Of a DNA stretch of 6,266 nucleotides, positions 1 to 5,519 are shown in pieces. The notes beneath the pieces are model-generated. The model did not search any database, was not told the origin of the DNA, and saw nothing but the letters and a program-made list of their open reading frames with translations. A program made the position numbers and the translations under genes. This DNA is from Methylococcaceae bacterium (GTDB lineage: Bacteria; Pseudomonadota; Gammaproteobacteria; Methylococcales; Methylococcaceae): NCBI GenBank assembly GCA_005792805.1, contig SXQV01000131.1, forward strand, positions 1-6,266, given 5' to 3'. Positions within the stretch are counted from its first letter, which is position 1. Each line of letters opens with the position of its first letter.

Positions 1-1
1 C

Positions 2-409
2 AAAGCCAAAAATGAACACCCTCCCGTATTAAAAGCCGAACAGCGCGGTTGGCTTAAAGGCCGGGACGATTGCTGGAAAAGCGACGATAAACACTCGTGC
101 ATCAAAGACAGCTACCGGCTGCGTATCGCCGAATTGCAGGCAAACTATCGCCTGGTTGACTCTACCGGTCCGGTGACATTTGCCTGCGACGGCAACGCCG
201 CCAATGAGGTGGTCGTCACCTACTTCAAAACCGCCCCATCGACCCTTATCGCTGAACATGGAGACAGCGTGTCCCTGATGTTTGTGCAACGCAGTGGCAG
301 TGGTGCCCGTTACCAGGGCCGAAATGAATCTTTCTGGGAGCATCAAGGTGTAGCCAAAATCACCTGGGGCTATCAGGCACCGGAAATGACTTGCAAACCC
401 AAACCGTAA
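2..409 (+). CDS. C-type lysozyme inhibitor, LprI-like plus MliC domains (5' partial)
   Basis: The open frame enters from the left edge (first full codon at base 2) and ends at TAA 407-409, so the start and signal peptide lie outside the window. About the first 45 visible residues resemble the LprI N-terminal (DUF1311) region: WLKGRDDCW, then a second Cys in HSCIKDSY, then RIAELQ. The remainder is a typical MliC domain: FACDGN, VVVTYFKT, GDSVSLMF, the loop RSGSGARYQGRN, FWEHQG, ITWGY and a final Cys near the C-terminus. Known of the family: MliC domains inhibit host c-type lysozyme by inserting the conserved SGS(G)A(K/R)Y loop into the active-site cleft, acting in the periplasm or at the outer membrane. 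The two Cys flanking the domain probably form a disulfide. The internal TTG at 134 is not the real start, because the LprI-like homology continues upstream. An intrinsic terminator follows. Family identification is secure; a strict PliC/MliC subtype is not assigned. Confidence 0.9.
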   Translation, partial: KAKNEHPPVLKAEQRGWLKGRDDCWKSDDKHSCIKDSYRLRIAELQANYRLVDSTGPVTFACDGNAANEVVVTYFKTAPSTLIAEHGDSVSLMFVQRSGSGARYQGRNESFWEHQGVAKITWGYQAPEMTCKPKP

Positions 410-423
410 CGGATCACCCCATG

Positions 424-456
424 GCCGTCGGTGGCAACACCCATCCCGGCTTTTTT
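424..456 (+). terminator. Intrinsic terminator after the lysozyme inhibitor gene
   Basis: A two-part hairpin lies 15 bases after the stop codon. The outer stem is GCCG (424-427) with CGGC (447-450). The inner stem is GGTG (430-433) with CACC (438-441), closing a GCAA tetraloop. It is followed at once by six T (451-456). The asymmetric internal loop (2 versus 5 bases) weakens it, but the position and T-run fit a rho-independent terminator. Confidence 0.6.
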
Positions 457-459
457 GAG

Positions 460-488
460 TTGCAGATGCCTGTTTTTCGGTATATACC
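460..488 (+). promoter_or_regulatory. Candidate sigma70 promoter for the 76-aa gene
   Basis: TTGCAG (460-465) and TATACC (483-488) are separated by 17 bases. TATATA (481-486) is an alternative -10 at 15 bases. The predicted transcript start is near 495, about 25 bases before the ATG at 520. The -10 lies in the small palindrome GGTATATACC (479-488), which could also be an operator. Its place between the terminator and the next Shine-Dalgarno supports it. Confidence 0.4.
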
Positions 489-519
489 ATATACACCCTT
501 AACAAGAAGAGGCACGCTC

Positions 520-750
520 ATGAAAAGCCCCGCTATTGCTGGCAACAATGCCCCGGCATCCTTCGGCCTGTTTCCCGGCACCTCCCCAAAACTTCAGCGG
601 GTTTGGCGCGAGGATACCGAGCGACTTCATCAATTGGCCGTGGAGCTCGCTCATCTTCCCGATGCGATACAAAACAAGCGTCTGGGTGCCCTCGAACAAT
701 GGGAGCGACTACAGGTGCTGGATGAAATAAGGCATCGCGTTGCCGGGTAA
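520..750 (+). CDS. Hypothetical 76-aa protein
   Basis: Function not recognised. The ATG at 520 is chosen because AGAAGAGG lies just upstream (about 505-512) at normal spacing; a longer in-frame reading from 391 would overlap the lysozyme inhibitor gene and the terminator. The first 22 or so residues are Ala/Pro/Gly-rich (MKSPAIAGNNAPASFGLF) and look flexible. The rest is probably helical and charged: KLQRVWREDTERLHQLAVEL, then a second helix with LEQWERLQVLDEIRHRV. There is no signal peptide, Cys or membrane segment, so it is probably cytoplasmic. The helical part could be a small interaction or regulatory module. No close downstream gene or clear terminator is seen, so it looks monocistronic. 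The coding call rests on the promoter, Shine-Dalgarno site and natural residue composition. Confidence 0.6.
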   Translation: MKSPAIAGNNAPASFGLFPGTSPKLQRVWREDTERLHQLAVELAHLPDAIQNKRLGALEQWERLQVLDEIRHRVAG

Positions 751-1046
751 CCCCTGACCCAGGCAAGACAGGAATCCGCTCGCTCACCCCACCGCCGACA
801 GCAGCAATTCCAACCCCTGCCCGTTCGCCTTGATCGGGCGGGCGGGATTCGGAAAACTCATGATGCGACTTGCTGAACATGATCGCGGGTCTGTGCTGGT
901 AATTTGGCTGACCAGCTGTGCCTTGGGTGCTATGGGTCCGGGCTACATTTCATGGTGGGCACATTTCTGGCGGGGAGCCACCGTTGATTGCCAGTGGTTT
1001 GATCAAAAGCCCCTTGATCACATGAGAAATCTGGTTTTGCTTACCC
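751..1046. other. Intergenic stretch without a convincing gene
   Basis: The open frames on both strands here have poor composition (runs rich in Arg, Pro, Trp and Cys) and no matching Shine-Dalgarno site. The only structure noted is the inverted repeat at 1000-1020. The stretch separates a plus-strand gene from the end of minus-strand genes, so it is a convergent intergenic region and might hold decayed coding sequence. Confidence 0.5.
1000..1020. repeat. Perfect 7-bp inverted repeat, TGATCAA / TTGATCA
   Basis: TGATCAA (1000-1006) and TTGATCA (1014-1020) flank a seven-base spacer, AAGCCCC. The arms are AT-rich and no T-run follows on either strand, so it is a poor terminator. It sits between convergent genes, just beyond the last minus-strand coding sequence. 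It may be a weak bidirectional hairpin or a protein-binding site, or chance. Confidence 0.3.
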
Positions 1047-1166
1047 TCATGCCTGCTTCTTGCTCAGCACCGGCCTGACCGGCCTGCGAATATCGAGAGC
1101 ACGGTCGTATTCTTCGCTGAACACACCGGCCTTTATCGGCAAAACGTCAGGAAGCGGATGACCTTT
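1047..1166 (-). other. Short protein-like tail downstream of the hydrolase (possible remnant or micro-ORF)
   Basis: Beyond the hydrolase stop, a different minus-strand frame reads as natural protein to TGA at 1049-1047. It contains KGHPLPDVLPIKAG, VFSEEYDRALDIRRPV and a basic end VLSKKQA, with ordinary codon choice. There is no strong start. GTG at 1124-1122, preceded by AAAGG, would give 25 residues. It could be the 3' end of a decayed gene, an alternative frameshifted C-terminus for the hydrolase, or a micro-protein gene. No homologue is recognised. Confidence 0.25.
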
Positions 1167-2052
1167 ATTGCCTTCGGAGAAAGCGCAGATAGTGTCTGAC
1201 CGCTTCCGTTGAATTTTCCATCATCAACAGATGCCCGGCATCGGGTAAGCGAATCACCCGCGCACGGGGGATTCGTGCCTTCAGTTTCCGTGCTCCTTTG
1301 ACCGAGAATATCTGGTCTTTTTGACCCCAGATGACCAGGGTCGGCTTGCCATTCCAGCGCCCTTTTGTCAGTTGGGTGGTGTAGAGATTGTCGATATTCC
1401 ACACCTGCTGGTAGTGCAGATTGCGCGTGACGTATTCGTTCACGGCGGCTTCCTTGACTTCAATCGGTAGGACCGGGGGGGTGACAAACAGGAGACTCAT
1501 CTCCAGATCGAATTGAGCCACGTCAATCGGGATAAAGGGATTGATGCCCTCGGAAATCGCGGCTTGGAGTGCCGGGCTCCACTCGATAATGCCCTGCGGG
1601 GAACCAATGAAGGCAAGGCTTCTGACTTCACGCGGATACTGGCGGCTGATCATCGCCGCTATCGTGCCGCCCATGGAACTTCCGGCCACGTGGTAGCGGC
1701 GGATATTGAGTGCGCCCAGAAATTGGTGCAGCAACTTGACCTGGTTTTCCAACCGGTAAACCGGGAGGGGGAAACCGACGCTTTTGCCGTATCCAGGAAG
1801 ATCCGGTGCAATGACAGAATAACCGGAATCCTCCAGCAAGCAGGCCAGTTTGTGCCATTGCTCCTTGTCGGCGAACAACCCATGCAACAGCACAATGGTG
1901 GGGCCTTGTCCGTAGTGGTTGTAGACGATCGACCCGTCGTCAACCGGAGTCTGTCCCTGGGTGAACTCACAGGGGGTTGCCGCTGGGGTGACTCCCGGCA
2001 GCAGGCCCAGCGTCAGACTGATCAGCAGCCCAACCCAACAAAATGATTTCAT
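1165..2052 (-). CDS. Exported alpha/beta-hydrolase (lipase/esterase-like)
   Basis: This is a 295-aa protein. The ATG at 2052 is chosen over an upstream in-frame start because GGAGG lies 5 bases before it and a signal peptide follows at once (MKSF, hydrophobic 5-20, then TPAA, cleavage probably near residue 25). No lipobox precedes Cys28, so a soluble periplasmic or secreted enzyme is likely. Fold landmarks in order: oxyanion HG in VLLHGLF (57-58), APDLPGYGKS (82-91), nucleophile elbow GSSMG with Ser126, acid Asp246 in IWGQKDQ, and His274 in DAGHLLMME. The triad is complete. Residues about 150-225 form the variable cap. Known of the family: these enzymes hydrolyse esters, lipids or other substrates, and the exact substrate cannot be read from sequence. 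It lies downstream of the two-component genes on the same strand, but 397 bases away, so a shared transcript is unproven. Confidence 0.9.
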   Translation of the reverse strand: MKSFCWVGLLISLTLGLLPGVTPAATPCEFTQGQTPVDDGSIVYNHYGQGPTIVLLHGLFADKEQWHKLACLLEDSGYSVIAPDLPGYGKSVGFPLPVYRLENQVKLLHQFLGALNIRRYHVAGSSMGGTIAAMISRQYPREVRSLAFIGSPQGIIEWSPALQAAISEGINPFIPIDVAQFDLEMSLLFVTPPVLPIEVKEAAVNEYVTRNLHYQQVWNIDNLYTTQLTKGRWNGKPTLVIWGQKDQIFSVKGARKLKARIPRARVIRLPDAGHLLMMENSTEAVRHYLRFLRRQ

Positions 2053-2068
2053 AGCGCCTCCAGAAAGC

Positions 2069-2087
2069 CCATGGGTCCGGGCCATGG
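2069..2087 (-). repeat. Inverted repeat in the hydrolase leader
   Basis: CCATGG occurs at 2069-2074 and again at 2082-2087 with seven bases between. Because CCATGG is itself palindromic, the pair can fold into a 6-bp stem in the leader RNA just upstream of the GGAGG site (about 2058-2062). It could affect hydrolase translation or be an operator. The short arms make chance possible. Confidence 0.25.
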
Positions 2088-2126
2088 CTGACTAGAGTAA
2101 CCGAGTTTAGGTCATACCGGAGTCAA

Positions 2127-2283
2127 TCAAGGCTTAATCCAGCCGGATACGCGTTTCGCCCAACTCTTCCAGGTGTTTTCGAGGGCGTCTACACTCAGTT
2201 CCAGCAGGGCTGACACGCGTGATGGCCAGTTCAGCCCTGACCAGCCTGAACACCTGCGCAATCGCCTCGGGTGCAATCTCCAC
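2127..2283 (-). pseudogene. Degenerate coding remnant with a likely frameshift
   Basis: Two minus-strand frames each read naturally over adjacent parts. Frame A, from GTG 2283, gives VEIAPEAIAQVFRLVRAEL and AITR, then turns Arg/Pro-rich to TAA 2136-2134. Frame B, entered near 2222, gives SALLELSVDALENTWKSW and AKRVSGWIKP, ending at TGA 2129-2127. Joined, they make a plausible helical C-terminal segment, suggesting one base was gained or two lost near 2215-2225. The family is not recognised. The alternative is an intact 49-aa gene in frame A. The rest of 2284-2449, between this and the response regulator stop, shows no clear gene on either strand and may be more of the same decayed gene. Confidence 0.3.
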
Positions 2284-2449
2284 CGCCCTGCCCTGTCTCT
2301 TCCCGTGCGCTGGCAGGCCAGGAGTGTGGGCCGCTGCCGAGGGCTTGAGTAAGGGCCATGTCAGCCAGAATGAAGATCCCGTCTTTATCCGGCGGAGTGC
2401 ATACCAATTTTCACCCTGAGGAAATGCTCATGGTCGACGCCGGGGCAGT

Positions 2450-3199
2450 TCACAGAATTTCAATGGCCAGGCAGAGTTGATACCCATAGTCACGAATCGA
2501 CTTGATGGCGGGGGTGTCGATGCCTGCGGCCAACAGCTTCTTACGCAAGCGAACGATGCTGACCTCAAGCGATGACTTGTTGTACTGCTCCACATTCTTG
2601 TTCAGCACTTCGATCAGTTGCCAGCTTTCCAGTCGCTGGCCGCTGGCCCGGCATAAGCTCGCCAGCAGCGTCGCATCGGTTTTGCTGATCGTAACGGTGG
2701 CGTGAGGGCCAGTCACCGTTAACCGGTGCAAATCCAGTCTCAGGGAAATCTCGGCCGGGGGGGACTTTTTCAGTCGCCGTGCCATGGCAGCGATGGCGGC
2801 ATTGAGCTCATTCAGCGATGTCGGTTTCGTCAGATAAACGTCGGCGCCGCCTTCATAACCGGCTATTTTCTCGGAAATGTGCGTGCGCGCCGTCACCATG
2901 ATGATGCCGATGTCGGGTTGAACCTTGCGGATTCGCCGCGCAATGCTGATTCCGTCCTCGCCTGGCAGGTTTAGATCCAGCACCAGGAGATCCATCGGGA
3001 TGACGCCCCATTGCTCGTTGAGTGCTTCCGCAGAGTCCACGCCCGTTACGTGATGACCTTGTGAGCGGAGCACATCCACCGTGACTTCTCTCAGCGCATC
3101 ATGGTCTTCGACCACAATGATATTCAACCGAGGAGTGATGCACGGGACGCTGGCAGCATCCAGTCGCAAAGTTTCTCGCTCGCCTCGCCGTTCGGTCAT
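2450..3199 (-). CDS. OmpR/PhoB-family response regulator
   Basis: This is a 249-aa protein. The receiver domain covers about residues 25-140: acidic pair Glu31-Asp32 (VVEDHD), phosphoacceptor Asp75 (LLVLDLNLPGEDG), Thr103 (MVTA) and Lys125 (YLTKP). A winged-helix DNA-binding domain follows (about 150-245), with SLEVSIVRLRKKL as the recognition-helix region and KSIRDYGYQL as the wing hairpin. It should be phosphorylated by the neighbouring kinase and bind direct repeats as a dimer, as this family does. Its ATG overlaps the stop of the small upstream gene (ATGA, 3199-3196) and has no good Shine-Dalgarno of its own, so translation probably depends on coupling. Unusual: a charged 24-residue extension (MTERRGERETLRLD...) precedes the receiver domain, which normally starts within a few residues. 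The TTG at residue 25 also lacks a ribosome site. Likely target sites are the TGTAGG repeats at 3428-3444 and 5393-5409. Confidence 0.95.
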   Translation of the reverse strand: MTERRGERETLRLDAASVPCITPRLNIIVVEDHDALREVTVDVLRSQGHHVTGVDSAEALNEQWGVIPMDLLVLDLNLPGEDGISIARRIRKVQPDIGIIMVTARTHISEKIAGYEGGADVYLTKPTSLNELNAAIAAMARRLKKSPPAEISLRLDLHRLTVTGPHATVTISKTDATLLASLCRASGQRLESWQLIEVLNKNVEQYNKSSLEVSIVRLRKKLLAAGIDTPAIKSIRDYGYQLCLAIEIL

Positions 3200-3321
3200 T
3201 GTTTGATCAGTTCAATCTGCGACGCCTTGTTATTGGCCTCTGTGTTCAATTTTTTGGGACAACCCGCCTGTGCCGTGCCCACGATTAGAGTGAGACCAAA
3301 AACGGCTAGTAAAGACTTCAT
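3196..3321 (-). CDS. Small exported protein (41 aa) coupled to the response regulator
   Basis: The ATG at 3321 has AGAGGA about eight bases upstream. The product begins with a textbook Sec signal peptide: MKS, hydrophobic LLAVFGLTLIVG, then TAQA with signal peptidase I cleavage expected after Ala19. This leaves a mature 22-residue peptide starting GCPKKLNTEANN with one Cys. The Cys is not in a good lipobox (Gln at -3), so a lipoprotein is less likely. The gene ends in TGA overlapping the regulator's ATG. It lies between kinase and regulator with its own candidate promoter carrying the TGTAGG repeat. No family is recognised. Inference: it may be a periplasmic modulator or ligand for the kinase's extracytoplasmic domain, or chiefly a translated leader enabling regulator expression. 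The signal peptide argues for a real product. An in-frame extension to 3426 would cross the promoter and is rejected. Confidence 0.75.
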   Translation of the reverse strand: MKSLLAVFGLTLIVGTAQAGCPKKLNTEANNKASQIELIKQ

Positions 3322-3402
3322 TACTTTTATCCTCTGGAGATTGGATGGGGTTGCCTGGCCAACACCCCTGTAGCTGACGGCAAAGAGTGCCGAACCGGCG
3401 CA

Positions 3403-3444
3403 ATGATAAGAAAAACGCATTCGCAAACCCTACAAAAACCTACA
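3403..3444 (-). promoter_or_regulatory. TGTAGG tandem repeat and promoter of the small protein-regulator operon
   Basis: Read on the minus strand, TGTAGGT (3444-3438) and TGTAGGG (3434-3428) are direct repeats spaced exactly 10 bp start to start, one helical turn. After 19 bases comes TATCAT (3408-3403), a 5/6 match to the -10 consensus. The position of a -35 (AGGGTT at 17 bases) is poor and covered by the second repeat, as in promoters where an OmpR-type activator replaces -35 contact. The predicted start is near 3396, giving a leader of about 75 bases. The same arrangement recurs at 5393-5434. Confidence 0.6.
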
Positions 3445-3514
3445 AAAGCCGCCATTGATCTGCGGTGGGTGCAATCAGGGGGCGGGCTCCCTCGGGCACT
3501 CCTTTCGTCAGTCA

Positions 3515-5383
3515 TCATTCAGTCGGCAGGCTCAACTCGAATTTGGCAAGTCCGCTGTCATTCTGGTACGTGATGGTTCCTCCCAGCATTGCGACGAGCC
3601 CTTCCACCAGATAGAGCCCCAACCCCGCTCCCGTCGTGTTGTAAGCCTGTGGACTGCGATAATACTTGGTGAATACTCGCTCTGGATCGGGTAGACCGGC
3701 GTTGCCCGGGTGATTGGTAAAGGTGAGGCTGATCCATAGGCTTCCGTGCCGAGTGATAGCGGATACCGTGACCATGATTTTTGTCCCTGGCGCAGAATAT
3801 TTGAGGGCATTCCCCAGAAGGTTCTGGCAGGCAATCCGCAGCAACTGACGGTCCGTCTCAATCACCGGAAGAGCCTCCATTTTCAGGGCTACGCGATCTG
3901 CGTTTCCACATCCGGCGATGACTTCATGCAGCAGCTGGCCGACATGACAGGGCGCGGGCCGGAACGAAAGCCCCTGATGCTCCAGTTGATCCAATTGCCG
4001 GCAGCGCTCAATGATGCCATCCATCTCCAAGAGGGCATGATCGGCGAGTCGCCGGGTTCTGGGGGGAGACTGCATCGAGCCTATGGCCAGACGCACAACC
4101 GACATCGGGGTTCTCAGTTCATGAGTCAACATGGCCATGAACCGTTGCTGATTGTCTTTTTGTGAGCGCTCCAGACTCAATTGCTGCTGTGCCAGGCCGA
4201 GTTCGAGCCGGGCTTGCTGGCCTTCGGCTGTCATTTGCCGGGAATGAAGAAACAGAATCCAGAAAATGATGACGTCGGCGATCAGGTTATGCGCCATTAA
4301 CGAATTGAGCGCCCAATCGGCCAAGCCGCCCCACCCCAACAGGGGCACCATCGTGATCAGCAATACCACGATTTGCAAGCCAAATAATGCGCGTAAGACC
4401 CGGCGGCCGGGAGGGGATTCCCGGGTGGCCGTCAGCGCCAGAATGAGTATGAAAACCGACAGGAAGACCACCAGGATAAGGTTGATTTTCAAGGCCGGAT
4501 AAGCGTATCCGAGAAGCACGGCGACAGAGAGGCTGGGGTGGACTAACCCTGTCAGGGTCAGCAGCTTGAATAACCATGGATTGGGCCTGAAGGGTCGTAA
4601 TATCGCCCGATACAGCGGGAAGCTGATAAAGACCATGTTGATGATGAAAAGGCTGGTCAGCAGGTCGTTCAGTTCGGGGCTCGCGGAAGGAACAAAGGGC
4701 GCCAGAAAGCCCATGAAACCGAGTTCGTAGAAGATGAACGAGATTTGGTAAAGCACAAACCAGCCGGTGACCGGCTGGCGGTGGTTAAAGAAGTCCTGAA
4801 TGGCCCACAGCAGCAACCACAGGGAGGTGCCCAGCAGCACAACCTGGAGGAGTATCAATTTCAGTTCCTTGATAAACGCCTCGTCCGGCGTCAGGGCTTC
4901 GACGTCGAACAGCACGCTGCTGCTGGTTTTCAGCCGCAGGTAGTAAGTGCTTAATGGTGCGAGCGGCCTCACCACGAAACCCAGTGTAATGGCCTTGCGG
5001 TCCCGGTCCTCAAACGGGTAACGATCGCCCGTGACCCGGGAATTCCAGTTCCCTGGCTGATCGAAACTCGGCTCGTACAGCCTGATTTCATCAAGAAAAG
5101 TCGAGCGAATCCGCAGCTCGACGTGTTCTGAATTCGCCGGTGCTCTAACGCCAAGACGAATCCACTGCGCATCACGCGAATACCCCTTGGCAACCGCCGC
5201 TCCCATCGGCCGGAACGGTGCGCTGAGTACTTCATCGAGGGTCGCATTGCCGCTGGGGTCAGCGTAAATCTCCCGGGAAACGATCAGATCCGACGCGAAC
5301 GCCGGGAGCGCACAGAGCCCGCTGGCCAGGAACAGCAGCAGGGCGATGGTCGTTTCTGTTGCGGGCAGTCTCATGGTACTCAT
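3515..5383 (-). CDS. 7TM-DISM sensor histidine kinase
   Basis: This is a 622-aa inner-membrane protein from the ATG at 5383. A signal peptide (1-30, LPAFA then SD) leads to a periplasmic 7TMR-DISMED2-like domain (about 33-165, including WIRLGVR, FLDEIRLYEP and YYLRLKTSSS). A seven-helix membrane block follows (about 172-380), then a Gln-rich coiled coil (about 385-412), HisKA with His421 in MLTHELRTPMSV, and HATPase. The ATPase domain keeps the N box (NLLGNALKYS, Asn521 and Asn525), VFTKYYR and GAGLGLYLV (585-593). The usual DxGxG Asp is absent: the matching stretch reads TFTNHPGNAG. Known of the family: DISM domains sense small extracellular ligands, often carbohydrate-like. The cognate partner is surely the nearby regulator. 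No clear Shine-Dalgarno precedes 5383 or the alternative ATG at 5374; a GTG at 5482 would extend across the TGTAGG site and bury the signal peptide, so it is rejected. The stop at 3515 is 193 bases from the next start. Confidence 0.93.
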   Translation of the reverse strand: MSTMRLPATETTIALLLFLASGLCALPAFASDLIVSREIYADPSGNATLDEVLSAPFRPMGAAVAKGYSRDAQWIRLGVRAPANSEHVELRIRSTFLDEIRLYEPSFDQPGNWNSRVTGDRYPFEDRDRKAITLGFVVRPLAPLSTYYLRLKTSSSVLFDVEALTPDEAFIKELKLILLQVVLLGTSLWLLLWAIQDFFNHRQPVTGWFVLYQISFIFYELGFMGFLAPFVPSASPELNDLLTSLFIINMVFISFPLYRAILRPFRPNPWLFKLLTLTGLVHPSLSVAVLLGYAYPALKINLILVVFLSVFILILALTATRESPPGRRVLRALFGLQIVVLLITMVPLLGWGGLADWALNSLMAHNLIADVIIFWILFLHSRQMTAEGQQARLELGLAQQQLSLERSQKDNQQRFMAMLTHELRTPMSVVRLAIGSMQSPPRTRRLADHALLEMDGIIERCRQLDQLEHQGLSFRPAPCHVGQLLHEVIAGCGNADRVALKMEALPVIETDRQLLRIACQNLLGNALKYSAPGTKIMVTVSAITRHGSLWISLTFTNHPGNAGLPDPERVFTKYYRSPQAYNTTGAGLGLYLVEGLVAMLGGTITYQNDSGLAKFELSLPTE

Positions 5384-5392
5384 TGGGTGGAA

Positions 5393-5434
5393 TGTAGGGT
5401 TTTGTAGGGAATCTTTTTTCCCGTTTGATATTTT
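5393..5434 (+). promoter_or_regulatory. Second TGTAGG tandem repeat with plus-strand -10-like element
   Basis: TGTAGGG (5393-5399) and TGTAGGG (5403-5409) are direct repeats with a 10-bp period. As at the other site, 19 bases separate the repeat end from a -10-like hexamer, here TATTTT (5429-5434), and the -35 position reads AGGGAA. This orientation faces the plus-strand locus after 5520, not the kinase. The repeat also lies only 10 bases upstream of the kinase ATG, so a bound regulator could hinder kinase transcription or sit over its leader. A weak opposing promoter for the kinase (TTGCAC 5451-5446, TATCAA 5430-5425, 15-base gap) overlaps it. The predicted plus-strand start is near 5441. 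Confidence 0.5.
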
Positions 5435-5519
5435 GACCTTAAACAGTGCAACGGACCTCTCCCGACAATACTCCCGTTGCACCCATCCTGTACTCGTTCC
5501 TCCCGGCAGAGGTTACCCG

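Noticed and set aside
830..1078. Plus-strand open frame of 82 codons with some hydrophobic character
   Set aside because: TTG start without Shine-Dalgarno, unusual Trp/Cys-rich composition and no clear topology or family; it crosses the inverted repeat at 1000-1020.
1513..2046. Long plus-strand open frame (177 codons)
   Set aside because: Lies entirely antisense to the hydrolase, which has an intact catalytic triad and signal peptide; this frame has Gln/Arg-rich shadow composition.
2219..2419. Plus-strand 66-codon frame between the hydrolase and the regulator
   Set aside because: Ala/Ser/Cys-rich shadow composition with no ribosome site; the opposite strand carries the more protein-like remnant.
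3430..3470. Weak hairpin CCGC-N9-GCGG followed by CTTTT as a kinase terminator (minus strand)
   Set aside because: Only a 4-bp stem, and the T-run belongs to the TGTAGG repeat region; not enough to call a terminator.
3327..3518. Minus-strand 63-codon frame whose ATG overlaps the kinase stop (ATGA)
   Set aside because: The overlap looks like coupling, but the product is low-quality (Pro/Arg/Cys-rich) and the frame runs through the TGTAGG promoter region. The separate promoter and small gene at 3321 explain the region better.
5384..5482. GTG start at 5482 extending the kinase by 33 residues
   Set aside because: It would place the signal peptide 36 residues inside the protein and put the TGTAGG operator in coding sequence.
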